Assembly (NCBI RefSeq): GCF_014218295.1
Contig: NZ_AP023287.1
Span: forward strand, 310,001 to 374,000
Reading direction: 5' to 3'
Length of the DNA stretch: 64,000 nucleotides
From: Mycolicibacterium litorale
GTDB taxonomy: Bacteria > Actinomycetota > Actinomycetes > Mycobacteriales > Mycobacteriaceae
Positions within the stretch are counted from its first letter, which is position 1. Each line of letters starts with the position of its first letter. A program made the position numbers and the translations under genes. Below are positions 8,313 to 17,760 of the stretch, in pieces. The notes beneath the pieces were generated by a model. It ran no database searches and was not told the origin of the DNA. It was given only the letters and a program-made list of their open reading frames with translations.

Positions 8313-8992
8313 GCGGCGACCGGGATGCGGGCCCGCCGGAATCGGGCGGCGATCAGCCGCACCAACCCGGGGTGGGTGCCGAGCGGTTCGGTGACGATGT
8401 CCGCGCCGCTCGCCCGCAACCGGTCCTGGAACAGCCCGTCGGACAGCAGATACGACGCCACCACCACCCGCCGCGCGCCACGGCGGCGCGCCGCGGAAAC
8501 CGCGTCAGCGATGTGTGGTTCGCCGGTCGCGGCGAACGCGAGGTCGACGCGCGCACCGGTGACCGCCGACAGCGAGGTGGCGGTGGTGTGCAGATCGCGC
8601 AGGGCGCCGCCATCGGAGGTCCCCGCGGCGGCGAGGATCACCGAATCATTAGGACGCCAACCGGATTCGGCCAGCCGGTCCGCCACCACCCGCACCAGCC
8701 GCGGGTCCGGGCCCAGTGCGGGCGCGACCGTGACGTCCGGATGGTCGCTGTCCCGCACGTGTGCCGGGATGTCGGTGCGCACATGGTATCCGCGGGAGAG
8801 GAATGCGGGCACCAGGACGGCCGGACGTTCCGGCATCGCGCGGAGCACCTCGGCGGGGGTCGGGCCGAGGACATCGACGAACGCGATGTCGACCGGTGCG
8901 TCCAGGGCGGCCGCCACACGGTCGGCGATGTCGCCGATCAGCGCGACGCCGCTGGCCTTGCGGGTGCCGTGCGCGACGAGAATGCGGTTCAC
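8309..8992 (-). CDS. CbiX/SirB-type sirohydrochlorin chelatase
   Basis: A 227-residue protein with two CbiX half-domains. The first opens RILVAHGTRKASG, the second carries VILAAAGTSDGGALRDLHTT; the family uses histidines in such HGT loops to insert Fe2+ (or Co2+) into sirohydrochlorin. The motif FLSRGYHVRTDIPAHV is also typical. Next to nirB the obvious job is siroheme production for nitrite reductase. The GTG start at 8992 overlaps the stop of the upstream UroS-type gene as GTGA, so the two genes form an operon that supplies and controls the tetrapyrrole branch. Metal specificity cannot be read from sequence. Confidence 0.85.
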   Translation of the reverse strand: MNRILVAHGTRKASGVALIGDIADRVAAALDAPVDIAFVDVLGPTPAEVLRAMPERPAVLVPAFLSRGYHVRTDIPAHVRDSDHPDVTVAPALGPDPRLVRVVADRLAESGWRPNDSVILAAAGTSDGGALRDLHTTATSLSAVTGARVDLAFAATGEPHIADAVSAARRRGARRVVVASYLLSDGLFQDRLRASGADIVTEPLGTHPGLVRLIAARFRRARIPVAA

Positions 8993-10137
8993 AGTGCCTC
9001 CACGAGGTCCTCGTCGACGGCGAGCCGGTATCCGCGTTTGACGACGGTGGACACGATCTGCTTGTCGCCCAAAGCCGTTCGCAACCGCAGTACCGCGGTC
9101 TCCACGGCGTGGGTGTCGGTGCCGCTTCCGGGAAGGGCGCCCAGCAGGTCGGTGCGCGACACCACCGCGCCTGGCCGGTGCGCCAGCGCGCGGATGGTGG
9201 CCATCCCGGCCGGGGACAGCGATTTCACGACGCCGTCGACCAGCACGCAGGTGCCGCGGATCTCCAGCAGGTGACCGGCCACCCGGACGGTGCGGGCCTG
9301 CAGCAGTGGCAGTTCGTCGGTGATGTGGCGGGCCAGCGCGCCGAGCCGCATGCGTTCGGGCGCCGACGTCGGCACACCGAGCCGGGCCAGCGGACGTGCG
9401 GTGACCGGGCCGACGCACATGGCGTGCACGTTGGTCCGTAGCGCGGTCAGCACGCGGTCGATGAGGCCCAACTCCGTGGCGCGCATCAGCACCGACGCCA
9501 CCGCGGGCGCCGAGGTGAAGCTGACGGCGTCGAACTTCTCCTCCGCGATCCCTGCGACCAGCTGGTCGAAGTCTCCGTTGCGCGGCGCGGGCCGCCATCG
9601 GTACACGCGGATCGGGACCACGTCGGCGCCCGCGGTCCGCAGTTCGTCGAGGAACTCGGGGAAGGGGTCCCAGTCGTCGGTCGCGCCATGGAGCTGGACG
9701 GCGATCCGCATGCCCGCGATGCCGCCGTCGAGCAGGTAGCGCAGCACTTCGCGCGACGATTCGGAATCCGGCGACCACTCCTCGGGCAGTCCGGCCGCCC
9801 GCAGCGCGCCGGTGGCCTTGGGCCCGCGGGAGACGATGCGCGCGCGTTCCAGCGCCGCGGTGAGTTCGCCGGCGACACCCCAGCCGTCGGCGGCGGCGAT
9901 CCAGCCGCGGAATCCGATGCCGGTGGTCGCGACGACGATGTCGGGCGGGTGGTCGATCAGTGCCTGGGTGTGGTCGCGCAGTTCGTCGTCGTCGGGCAGC
10001 GGCACCATCTCGATGGCGGCCGCACTGGTGACGGCGGCGCCGCGACGGCGCAGCAGTGCGCACAGTTCGTCGGCGCGGCGGGCGGAGGTCACCGCCACCC
10101 GGAATCCGGTGAGCGGCAGCCAGTCGGGCTCACTCAT
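8989..10137 (-). CDS. Uroporphyrinogen-III synthase-like protein with C-terminal winged-helix domain
   Basis: A 382-residue fusion. The N-terminal 260 residues follow the HemD/UroS fold (GFRVAVTSARRADELCALL, then VVATTGIGFRGW). The last 100 residues form an OmpR-type winged helix (LVDGVVKSLSPAGMATIRAL, then GTDTHAVETAVLRLRTALG and IVSTVVKRGYRL). In mycobacteria this architecture is annotated as a bifunctional UroS/response-regulator protein (Rv0260c in M. tuberculosis). The position between nirBD, the chelatase and narK suggests a transcription factor of nitrate/nitrite assimilation, perhaps sensing a tetrapyrrole with a retired enzyme domain. ATG 10137 is preferred over the extended reading. 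Confidence 0.85.
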   Translation of the reverse strand: MSEPDWLPLTGFRVAVTSARRADELCALLRRRGAAVTSAAAIEMVPLPDDDELRDHTQALIDHPPDIVVATTGIGFRGWIAAADGWGVAGELTAALERARIVSRGPKATGALRAAGLPEEWSPDSESSREVLRYLLDGGIAGMRIAVQLHGATDDWDPFPEFLDELRTAGADVVPIRVYRWRPAPRNGDFDQLVAGIAEEKFDAVSFTSAPAVASVLMRATELGLIDRVLTALRTNVHAMCVGPVTARPLARLGVPTSAPERMRLGALARHITDELPLLQARTVRVAGHLLEIRGTCVLVDGVVKSLSPAGMATIRALAHRPGAVVSRTDLLGALPGSGTDTHAVETAVLRLRTALGDKQIVSTVVKRGYRLAVDEDLVEAL

Positions 10138-10221
10138 GTGTTCTGTGTAGGGGGGTCGTGTTTCGGTTCTGTTTCTCAGCGGTTGCCGTGCCATTGCCGG
10201 CGGGTCGCCGGTGGCGCCGGT

Positions 10222-10255
10222 GTGAGCAGGGCGACCCCGTTGTCGCCCTGCTCAC
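10222..10255. terminator. 14-bp perfect hairpin downstream of narK
   Basis: Arms 10222-10235 (GTGAGCAGGGCGAC) and 10242-10255 pair perfectly around a six-base loop, 12 bases beyond the narK stop. This is the most stable inverted repeat seen in the window and should end the narK transcript before the UroS-type gene. Confidence 0.75.
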
Positions 10256-10266
10256 GGATCCGGTGG

Positions 10267-11658
10267 TCACGCCCGGGCCAGGTCGGGGTGCGGGGTGCGC
10301 TCGACGGCGCCACCTGCGGGACGGCGCACGTACATGACCCAGGTGACCACGGAGGCCAGCACGTAGAAGGCGGCGAAGATCCAGAACGCGGCGGTCGCCG
10401 AGCCGCTCGAGAGGTAGGACTGGCGCAGCGCGAGGTTGATCCCGACCCCGCCGAGCGCGCCGACGGCGCCGGCGAACCCGATCAGCGCGCCCGACATGGC
10501 CCGCGACCAGACGGCACGCTGTTCCTCGGTGGTGTCCAGGGACCGGCTGCGGGCCTCGAAGATCGACGGGATCATCTTGTACACCGACCCGTTGCCGATG
10601 CCAGAGAGCAGGAACAGGGCGATGAAGCCGACGACGTAGCCGATCATCGTCGCCGCGGTCGCCGCGCCCGGGTTGCCGTCGTCGAGGGTGCTGACGGTGA
10701 CCAGCACCCCGGCCGCGAGGATCATGCCGGCGAACACCGCGAGGGTGACGCGGCCGCCGCCGATCCGGTCGGCGAGCTTGCCGCCGTACACCCGCGACAG
10801 GGAGCCGAGCAGCGGGCCGACGAACGCGATCTGGGCGGCGTGCAGTGAGGCTTCGGCCGCGCTCTGGCCGCGGGCGGCGAAGTTGATCTGCAGCACCTGA
10901 CCGAAGGCGAAAGCGAACCCGATGAACGATCCGAACGTACCGATGTAGAGCAGTGAGATCACCCATGTGTCGCGTTCGCGCAGAATGTCTTTCATCGCGG
11001 TGAAGTCGATCTTGTGCTGTTCGAGGTTGTCCATGTACAGCGCGGCGCCGATTCCGGCGACGGCCAGGGCCACCAGGTACACCGCGCACACCCAGTACGG
11101 CTGCCGGTTGCCCGCGACGGCGATCACCAGCAGGCCGACCAGCTGGATCATCGGCACCCCGATGTTGCCGCCGCCCGCGTTGAGGCCGAGCGCCCAGCCC
11201 TTGAGCCGCTGCGGATAGAAGGCGTTGATGTTCGTCATCGACGAGGCGAAGTTGCCGCCCCCGAAACCGGCCAGCGCCGCGCACACCAGGTACGGCCACA
11301 GCGGCAGGCCCGGATTGGCGAGCAGCACCATGGTGCCGACGGCGGGGATGAGCAGCACGAAGGCGGAGAACACCGTCCAGTTGCGCCCGCCGAAGGTGGA
11401 GGTGGCCAGCGTGTACGGAATCCGCAGGCAGCCGCCGACGAGGGTGGCGGTGGCGCCGAGCAGGAACTTGTCGCCGGCGGAGAAGCCGTAGACGGCCTCC
11501 GGCATGAACAGCACCATGACCGACCAGATCGACCAGACGGAGAAGCCGATGTGCTCGGCGGCCAACGACCAGATCAGGTTGCGGCGGGCGATGTACTTGT
11601 TACCGGCTTCCCAGGCTGCCGTGTCCTCGGGATCCCAGTCGGTGATGCGGTGCGACAT
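10267..11658 (-). CDS. narK: Nitrate/nitrite transporter, NarK family (MFS)
   Basis: A 463-residue inner-membrane protein with about 12 transmembrane helices of the nitrate/nitrite porter branch of the major facilitator superfamily. Both nitrate-signature glycine motifs are visible: AALAGFGGGNFASSM near residue 140 and ALGLNAGGGNIG near 170. The paired substrate arginines would be in helices 2 and 8 (GGCLRIPYT, SLSRVYGGK). The N-terminus MSHRITDWDPEDTAAWEAGN is typical of actinobacterial NarK3/NarU proteins. It probably imports nitrate or exchanges nitrate for nitrite to feed the nirBD enzyme encoded nearby. No nitrate reductase gene is in the window. Confidence 0.92.
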   Translation of the reverse strand: MSHRITDWDPEDTAAWEAGNKYIARRNLIWSLAAEHIGFSVWSIWSVMVLFMPEAVYGFSAGDKFLLGATATLVGGCLRIPYTLATSTFGGRNWTVFSAFVLLIPAVGTMVLLANPGLPLWPYLVCAALAGFGGGNFASSMTNINAFYPQRLKGWALGLNAGGGNIGVPMIQLVGLLVIAVAGNRQPYWVCAVYLVALAVAGIGAALYMDNLEQHKIDFTAMKDILRERDTWVISLLYIGTFGSFIGFAFAFGQVLQINFAARGQSAAEASLHAAQIAFVGPLLGSLSRVYGGKLADRIGGGRVTLAVFAGMILAAGVLVTVSTLDDGNPGAATAATMIGYVVGFIALFLLSGIGNGSVYKMIPSIFEARSRSLDTTEEQRAVWSRAMSGALIGFAGAVGALGGVGINLALRQSYLSSGSATAAFWIFAAFYVLASVVTWVMYVRRPAGGAVERTPHPDLARA

Positions 11659-11753
11659 GGCGGCAACGGTAGGAAGCGTTCATTACCCCGACGCTGCCCG
11701 CGGTGACCCCGCCGTGAAATTCCGCTCACCGGTCCGTCCGACGCGGTGTGAGA

Positions 11754-12350
<597 letters not shown>

Positions 12351-12391
12351 CTACCAGTACCGCGGCTGGCGCGCTGGGGTCTCGGCGTGGT

Positions 12392-13273
12392 TCACACGGT
12401 GGGTTTGCGTGGCCGCGACCAGTGCAGCCGCACCGTCTGCCCGGGGCGGGCCTGCGAAGCCCTGTCGATGTCGTCGTCGGTCACCACCCCGATCACGGGG
12501 TATCCCCCGGTCACCGGGTGGTCGGGGCCCAGGATGACCGGAAACCCATTGGGGGGCACCTGAATCGCGCCGCGGGTGGCACCCTCGCTGGGCAGTTGCC
12601 GATCGGCCCACCGGTACTCGAGCGGCATGCCGACCAGTCGCATCCCCACGCGGTCGCTGCGGTTGGTCACCTGCCAGTTGGTGCGCACCAGCACGTCCGG
12701 GTCGACGAACCAGTCGTCGCGCGGGCCGGGAACCACCGTCAACTCGAGGACGTCGTCGTCGATCGCCGCGACGGGCGCCTGGTCGAGTTCGGGGAAGTCC
12801 TCGGTGTGGTCGCCGACGGGCAGCACGTCGCCGGGTCGCAGCGGTCGCGGTCCGATCGCCGACATCACGTCGTAGCTGCGTGACCCGAGAACCGGTGCGA
12901 CCTCGATACCGCCGCGCACCGCGAGGTAGCTCCGCAGGCCGGCGTGCGGAATGCCCAGCGAGATGATGTCGCCGTCGTGGGCGTAGTGAATGCTGTTGGT
13001 CCCGAACGGTTTACCGTTGACAGCGGGGCCGGCGTCGGCGCCGGTGACGGCCACGGCGACATCCCCTCCGCGGACGCGGGCGGTGAACCCGCCGAACGTC
13101 ACCTCGACGGTCGCCCGGTCCCCCGGGTTGGCCACCAGGCGGTTGGCCAGGGCGTGGGCACGCCGGTCCGCCGCGCCCGAGCGGGTGACGCCGAGGTGCG
13201 CCAGACCCGGCCTGCCGAGGTCCTCGACCAGTGCGAGCGGCCCGGTGTTCAGGATCTCGAGTGTGGTGGTCAT
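12392..13273 (-). CDS. pxpC: 5-oxoprolinase subunit C (KipA, biotin-dependent carboxyltransferase family)
   Basis: A 293-residue cytosolic protein beginning [20 protein letters not shown] and continuing with [20 protein letters not shown], the conserved cyclophilin-like opening of the KipA/PxpC family. [18 protein letters not shown] near the C-terminus is also typical. With PxpB and PxpA it forms the prokaryotic ATP-dependent 5-oxoprolinase that detoxifies pyroglutamate; no pxpA (LamB/YcsF) gene lies in this window. A strong ribosome site (GGAGG) sits 5 bases before ATG 13273, and the pxpB stop is 13 bases upstream, so the pair is co-transcribed. It matches Rv0263c in the syntenic M. tuberculosis segment. 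Confidence 0.88.
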   Translation of the reverse strand: MTTTLEILNTGPLALVEDLGRPGLAHLGVTRSGAADRRAHALANRLVANPGDRATVEVTFGGFTARVRGGDVAVAVTGADAGPAVNGKPFGTNSIHYAHDGDIISLGIPHAGLRSYLAVRGGIEVAPVLGSRSYDVMSAIGPRPLRPGDVLPVGDHTEDFPELDQAPVAAIDDDVLELTVVPGPRDDWFVDPDVLVRTNWQVTNRSDRVGMRLVGMPLEYRWADRQLPSEGATRGAIQVPPNGFPVILGPDHPVTGGYPVIGVVTDDDIDRASQARPGQTVRLHWSRPRKPTV

Positions 13274-13286
13274 CGTCGCCTCCTGG

Positions 13287-13952
13287 TCAGACCGCGCGGA
13301 ACTCGACCCAGGCGCCCGGGGTGAGCAGCGCGGGGTTCTCCCGGTCGATGTCCCAGAGCGCGGCGTCGGTGTGGCCGATCAGCTGCCAGCCGCCGGGTGA
13401 TTCCCGCGGATACACCCCGCTGAACTCGCCGGCCAGGCCGACCGCCCCGGCGGGCACCTTGGTGCGGGGCTCGGCGCGGCGCGGCACGTGCAGCCGGTCG
13501 TCGCCGCCGACGAGGTAGGCGAAACCCGGTGCGAAGCCGCCGAACCCGACGCGCCACAGCGTCCCGGTGTGGGCGGCGACGACCTGGCCGGGGTCCATCC
13601 CGGTCAGCCGGGCCACCTCGTCGAGGTCGGCGCCGTCGTACACGACATCGATGACGACGTCGGCGGTGCGCTCACCGGCGGCTGCGGACTCCTCGACGGC
13701 GGACCGGTCGAGGCGCAGGGCGGAAAGCCGTTGCCTCGTGGGCGCCTGATACCGCGGACTGTCGAGTTTGACCAGGACGGTGCGCGCCCCGGGCACGATG
13801 TCCACGACACCGGGCAGTGCGGCGCCGCGGACGGTGTCCGACCACGCCAATACCTCGGCGGTGCTGTCGAACTGGAGGAGCACGGCATGGTCGCCGTAGT
13901 CGAGCACTGTGCCCAGAACCATCGGGTCCCTCACATCCGGTGCTGCGGTCAT
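13287..13952 (-). CDS. pxpB: 5-oxoprolinase subunit B (KipI family)
   Basis: A 221-residue protein starting [20 protein letters not shown]. Family signatures are [40 protein letters not shown] and [20 protein letters not shown], which build the cyclophilin-like KipI fold that pairs with KipA/PxpC. In Bacillus KipI inhibits the KinA kinase, but the widespread role is 5-oxoproline hydrolysis. ATG 13952 is preferred over an in-frame TTG six bases upstream. It is the first gene of a pair with pxpC. Confidence 0.87.
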   Translation of the reverse strand: MTAAPDVRDPMVLGTVLDYGDHAVLLQFDSTAEVLAWSDTVRGAALPGVVDIVPGARTVLVKLDSPRYQAPTRQRLSALRLDRSAVEESAAAGERTADVVIDVVYDGADLDEVARLTGMDPGQVVAAHTGTLWRVGFGGFAPGFAYLVGGDDRLHVPRRAEPRTKVPAGAVGLAGEFSGVYPRESPGGWQLIGHTDAALWDIDRENPALLTPGAWVEFRAV

Positions 13953-14025
13953 ACCCAAAGCTACCGCTGAGTAGGGTCGGCGGCAGCTCCCTGAGGCGCT
14001 TTGACAGAGGTGTTTTAAAGAAGGC

Positions 14026-14706
14026 TCAGATCGCGGGTTCGTACGTGGGTTCCCGGCGTTTGATCGCCGCGATCACCCGATAGGTCACCGGCAGCAGCAC
14101 TGCTTCGATGACGGTCTTGTACACCCAGCCCAGCGCCGCGTAGAGGGTGAACGACCCCATGTCGCCGAACCCGATGATCGGTGCGGCGATCGCACAGAAG
14201 ACGAGCGTGTCCGCGAACTGCCCGACCACGGTCGAGCCGAGTAGGCGCGCCCACAGGTATTGCTCCTTGGTGCGTTGTTTGATCCGCACCACCACCCACG
14301 CGTTGACGAGCTGGCCGACGAGGAAGCCGGACAGCCCGGCGATCGCCAGCCCGGTGATCGCGGAGACGGTGGTGGCCAGTGCTTCCTGGTTGGTGTAGCC
14401 GGGGGCCCCGGGCAGGCGGACCGTGGTCCACAGCACGAGCACCGCGAGTGCCTGCATGGCGAAGCCGACGAACACCGCGCGCCTGGCGGCGCGGAAGCCG
14501 TACACCTCGCTGAGCACGTCACCGATCACGTAGGTGAGGGGGAAGACCAGGAAGCCGCCGTCGGTCAGCAGCGGTCCGAATGCGACGCCCTTGGTGGCGG
14601 CGACGTTGGAGATCAGCACCAGCCCGGTGAAGACCGCGACCAGCGTCGGATAGTAGGCGGACCCGATGGTCGCGGAGCCGCGGTGATCAGTCGCCGTGCC
14701 GGTCAT
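14026..14706 (-). CDS. VUT/YhhQ family transporter (queuosine precursor type)
   Basis: A 226-residue integral membrane protein with about six helices. Key stretches are [59 protein letters not shown] and [20 protein letters not shown], all characteristic of the DUF165/VUT family. YhhQ of E. coli imports queuosine precursors (preQ0/preQ1). No queuosine genes are nearby, so substrate assignment rests on family alone. An in-frame GTG at 14712 is an alternative start. The gene lies 12 bases downstream of the iron-binding lipoprotein gene and may share its transcript. Confidence 0.82.
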   Translation of the reverse strand: MTGTATDHRGSATIGSAYYPTLVAVFTGLVLISNVAATKGVAFGPLLTDGGFLVFPLTYVIGDVLSEVYGFRAARRAVFVGFAMQALAVLVLWTTVRLPGAPGYTNQEALATTVSAITGLAIAGLSGFLVGQLVNAWVVVRIKQRTKEQYLWARLLGSTVVGQFADTLVFCAIAAPIIGFGDMGSFTLYAALGWVYKTVIEAVLLPVTYRVIAAIKRREPTYEPAI

Positions 14707-14718
14707 CGGCACATTCTC

Positions 14719-15684
14719 TCAGGCCAGGATCTGCGCCAGCAGTGGCGGCAGCCGGTCGGCGACCAGCGGATAGGACAGCGGGGAGGCGAAGGCGATCGCG
14801 CCCGCGAGTTCCTTGTCGGTGAAGATGGTGCGCCCACCGGCGACGGCCTTCAGCCCCGAGATGGTCGGGTCGGACAGCAGGGCGGCCTGTTCCTGCTCGT
14901 TGTCGGTGGTCCAGATCAGGACGTCGGCGGCGTCGAGGACCGACGCCATCCGGTCGCGGGGGATCAGGGGCCCACCCGGGTCGGCGACCGTGAAGCCCAT
15001 CTGGGTCAGGAAATCGGTGCGCCAGCCCGGCGGTACCGCCTGCACGTTGTCGCGGTACAGCGGTCCGCGCAACAGCAGCGCCTTCTTGCCGGCGAACTGC
15101 GGGTGGGCCGATGCGGCGTTGGTGAAGCGCTCGTCGACGCGCGCAATCGCCGTCTGCATCGCGTCGGCCTGGAACACGGCCTGACCGATGATGGTGGCCT
15201 GGTCCTTCCACGGTTCGAAGAAGGCGGCCGATCCGTTCTGCGCGACTGTCGGCGCGATCGTCGACAGGGTGGCGTAGGTGTCGGCGTCCAGGCCGGCGTT
15301 GACCGCGACGATGAGGTCGGGGTTCAGGCCGCGGATCGCCTCGATCTGGATGCCGTCGGCGAGGCTGAGCACGGTCGGTTGGGCCTGCCCGAGTTGGCTT
15401 CGCGCCCAGGGCCATACGCCGAACGGCTCACCGCCGAACCACTCCGTGACCGCGATCGGCACCACACCCACGGCCAGCAGGTCGTCCTGTTCGGTGAGCC
15501 CGGCGCTCACGACGCGGTTGGGTGGTCCGGGGATGCGCGTCTCGCCGAAGGCGTGGGTGACGGTGACCGAACCGTCCCTCGCGACGGTGCCGGGCTCGTC
15601 GCCACCGCAGCCGGCCAGCGCCGTCGTCCCGGCGAGCGCGGCGGTCAGCGCCAGGAAGTCGCGCCGCGACCAGCCAGATGACAC
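14719..15684 (-). CDS. Iron-siderophore ABC transporter substrate-binding lipoprotein (FecB2-like)
   Basis: A 321-residue exported lipoprotein. The N-terminus combines a twin-arginine motif (SRRDFLAL) with a lipobox ending LAGC at residues 22-25, so a folded protein may be exported and anchored to the membrane. The body is a class III periplasmic-binding fold: VTVTHAFGETRIPGPPNRVV, GLTEQDDLLAVGVVPIAVT, IEAIRGLNPDLIVAVNAGLD, then a second lobe with a linking helix. Such proteins deliver ferric siderophores to Fec/Fhu-type permeases. No permease or ATPase gene is adjacent. It corresponds to FecB2 (Rv0265c) in the syntenic M. tuberculosis segment. Confidence 0.86.
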   Translation of the reverse strand: MSSGWSRRDFLALTAALAGTTALAGCGGDEPGTVARDGSVTVTHAFGETRIPGPPNRVVSAGLTEQDDLLAVGVVPIAVTEWFGGEPFGVWPWARSQLGQAQPTVLSLADGIQIEAIRGLNPDLIVAVNAGLDADTYATLSTIAPTVAQNGSAAFFEPWKDQATIIGQAVFQADAMQTAIARVDERFTNAASAHPQFAGKKALLLRGPLYRDNVQAVPPGWRTDFLTQMGFTVADPGGPLIPRDRMASVLDAADVLIWTTDNEQEQAALLSDPTISGLKAVAGGRTIFTDKELAGAIAFASPLSYPLVADRLPPLLAQILA

Positions 15685-15700
15685 GCGGCGAGCGTAACCG

Positions 15701-16813
15701 CTAACCCACCTCGAAGCCGCTGAACAACACGAGCGCGAGCGCGAGCGCGACCAGGATGTTGACGACGGTGGCCGAGGCGAACACCGCGACCGGCCGCCAC
15801 CCCGCCTCCCGCAGACCGCGCAGCGAGAACTCGAGCCCGATCGCGACGAACGCGAAGATCAGGAACCAGGTGCGGAGATCGTTGACGGTGGTGATGGCCG
15901 ACTTGTCGCCGCCCCACTGCAGGAACAGGGTGCCGACGACCGATGCGGCGACGAATCCGAGCACGAATTTCGGGAACCGTTCCCAGAACTGGCCGACGGT
16001 GGGACGAGCGTCTTGCGCGCTGCGCCGTTCGACCTTGAGGGCGAAGTACGCGGTCAGGGCGATCGCGACGATGCCGATCAGCGCGTTCTGGGTGGTCTTG
16101 ACGATGGTGGCGATCTGCAGGGCGTCCTCACCGGCGATGGCTCCGGAGGCGGCGACGGCCGCGGTGGTGTCGATGTTGCCGCCGATCCACGCGCCGGCCA
16201 CGGCGTCGGGCAGGCCGAACACCCGCGACAACCACGGAAGCAGGAAGATCGACGGCAGCGCGAAAGCGATGACGAGGGAGGCGGCGTAGGCGAGTTGCTC
16301 GCGTTTGGCCTGCACCGCCCCGGCGGCCGCGATGGCCGCGCTGACCCCGCAGATGGAGACGGCCGAGGCGAGCAGTGCGCGCAGTTTGTCCTCGAGTCCG
16401 AGCCGTCCGCCGAGCCACCAGGTGAACCCGAACACGATCGAGATCAGCAGCAGCGCCTGGACGATCGCCGGGCCGGCGGCGGTGACGAGGACCTTGAGGT
16501 TGATCGATGCCCCCAGCAGGACCAGACCGGTCTTGATGAAGAACTCGGTTCGGAACCCTCCGGAGAGCGCGTCGCGCAGTGCGAGCCGGCTCAGCACCAC
16601 GTTGCCGAACAGGCCCAAACCGATGGCGTAGACCGGGAATTCGATCGACTTGGCGATGCCCTCGAACGCCGTGCCGTCCGCCCACCGTGGTACCTGGGCC
16701 TCGAGGAAGCGGGTCGCCGCGCCGAGTGCCAGCACGACCAGCACGCCGGCGACGGCGTAACCGATCCCGGCTGGGCGTACCTCGGTGCCGGTTTCGCTGA
16801 CCTGCTCGCTCAC
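15701..16813 (-). CDS. YeiH/UPF0324 family putative sulfate exporter
   Basis: A 370-residue membrane protein with about ten helices. Conserved stretches are GLGLFGNVVLSRLALRDAL, FFIKTGLVLLGASINLKVLV, SVSICGVSAAIAAAGAV, AGAWIGGNIDTTAAVAASGA and KTTQNALIGIVA, all typical of UPF0324. Some homologues are implicated in sulfate or sulfonate-derived sulfite export; the substrate here is not proven. The GTG start at 16813 overlaps by four bases (GTGA) the stop of a 29-codon membrane-peptide gene; upstream in-frame sequence is arginine-rich and out of character. An iron-binding lipoprotein gene follows after 16 bases. Confidence 0.82.
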   Translation of the reverse strand: MSEQVSETGTEVRPAGIGYAVAGVLVVLALGAATRFLEAQVPRWADGTAFEGIAKSIEFPVYAIGLGLFGNVVLSRLALRDALSGGFRTEFFIKTGLVLLGASINLKVLVTAAGPAIVQALLLISIVFGFTWWLGGRLGLEDKLRALLASAVSICGVSAAIAAAGAVQAKREQLAYAASLVIAFALPSIFLLPWLSRVFGLPDAVAGAWIGGNIDTTAAVAASGAIAGEDALQIATIVKTTQNALIGIVAIALTAYFALKVERRSAQDARPTVGQFWERFPKFVLGFVAASVVGTLFLQWGGDKSAITTVNDLRTWFLIFAFVAIGLEFSLRGLREAGWRPVAVFASATVVNILVALALALVLFSGFEVG

Positions 16814-16899
16814 GGGATCACGCTGCCGGGGATGGCGCCGACCAGTACCAGCGCGAGCAGCGCGAGGCCGACGAGCACGGCCAGCCAATCCTCGTTCAT
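16810..16899 (-). CDS. 29-residue single-span membrane peptide coupled to the YeiH gene
   Basis: A short open frame, ATG 16899 to TGA 16810, encodes MNEDWLAVLVGLALL continuing into a second half with LVLVGAIPGSVIP: a short acidic N-terminus, one roughly 18-residue hydrophobic helix with glycines, then a proline-containing tail. Its stop overlaps the GTG start of the transporter gene as GTGA, the same coupling used by real gene pairs elsewhere in the window. It has the size and form of small transporter subunits such as KdpF, but I recognise no family. It could simply be a coupling leader peptide. No strong ribosome site precedes it. Confidence 0.55.
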   Translation of the reverse strand: MNEDWLAVLVGLALLALVLVGAIPGSVIP

Positions 16900-16962
16900 G
16901 GATGCGCAACGTACCGGCGCCCGCGCGGGCGGGCACCGGTTGTGCTCACCGTGAGGCCAACG

Positions 16963-17760
16963 TCAGGAGTGGGCGAGTTTCTTGTTGACCAGCCGGGTCA
17001 GCCACGCCGGGGAGAAGCGCGCGCCGGTGGCCAGCACCTTGGACTGGGCGCCGACGGGGAAGTGCACCTGGTGCAGCGCCCGGCGCAGCGCGGAGGGTTC
17101 GACCGCGGCGACGATGGCGTCGGCGATGTCCTGCGCGGTCAGCCGGATGCCGAGTGAGTCGGTGGTTCCGGTCCTGATGTTGTCGGTCATCGCCGTCTGG
17201 ACGTACAGCGGCCACATCGCGATCACGCGGATGCCGTACCGGCTCCACTCGAGGTCGAGGGCTTCGGTGATGCCGCGGACGAAGAACTTGGTGGCGCTGT
17301 AGTTGGCGAGTTCGGCCTGGCCGTAGATGGCGCTGGCCGAGGCCAGGTTGACGACGACGGATCCCGGGGTGTCGCGCAGGTGCGGGAAGGCGGCGTGGAG
17401 GCCGTTGACCACGCCTTTGGCGTTGATGTCGATCTCCTTGTGGTGGCCGGCGAGGTCGAGCTCCTCGAACCGGCCGGCGCGCAGGATCCCGGCGTTGTTG
17501 ATCATGACGTCGAGGCGGCCGCCGGTGGCCCGGGTGAACTCCTCGACGCGCTGGGCCATCTCCTCGCTGTCGGTGACGTCGAGATGACCGGTGATGAGGG
17601 TCGTCTGCACCCGGTCCAGCTCCTCGGTGAGCGTTTTCAGCCCGACGTCGTCGATGTCGAACGCTCCGACGGTGTAGCCCTTACGGGCGAACGCGATGGC
17701 GGTCTTGCGACCGATGCCGGCGGCCGCGCCGGTGATGAGGACGGCTTTGGGGGTGCGCAT
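16963..17760 (-). CDS. Short-chain dehydrogenase/reductase
   Basis: A 265-residue classical SDR of the cytosol. The cofactor motif is LITGAAAGIGRKTAIAF, the NNAG motif is MINNAGILRAGRFEE, and the catalytic residues lie in NLASASAIYG (Ser) and YSATKFFVR (Tyr-x3-Lys). An aspartate at the end of the second strand (GAFDIDDVGL) favours NAD(H) over NADP(H). The substrate is unknown. It stands alone, with a 309-base gap upstream that contains a perfect inverted repeat 49 bases before the start. Confidence 0.85.
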   Translation of the reverse strand: MRTPKAVLITGAAAGIGRKTAIAFARKGYTVGAFDIDDVGLKTLTEELDRVQTTLITGHLDVTDSEEMAQRVEEFTRATGGRLDVMINNAGILRAGRFEELDLAGHHKEIDINAKGVVNGLHAAFPHLRDTPGSVVVNLASASAIYGQAELANYSATKFFVRGITEALDLEWSRYGIRVIAMWPLYVQTAMTDNIRTGTTDSLGIRLTAQDIADAIVAAVEPSALRRALHQVHFPVGAQSKVLATGARFSPAWLTRLVNKKLAHS

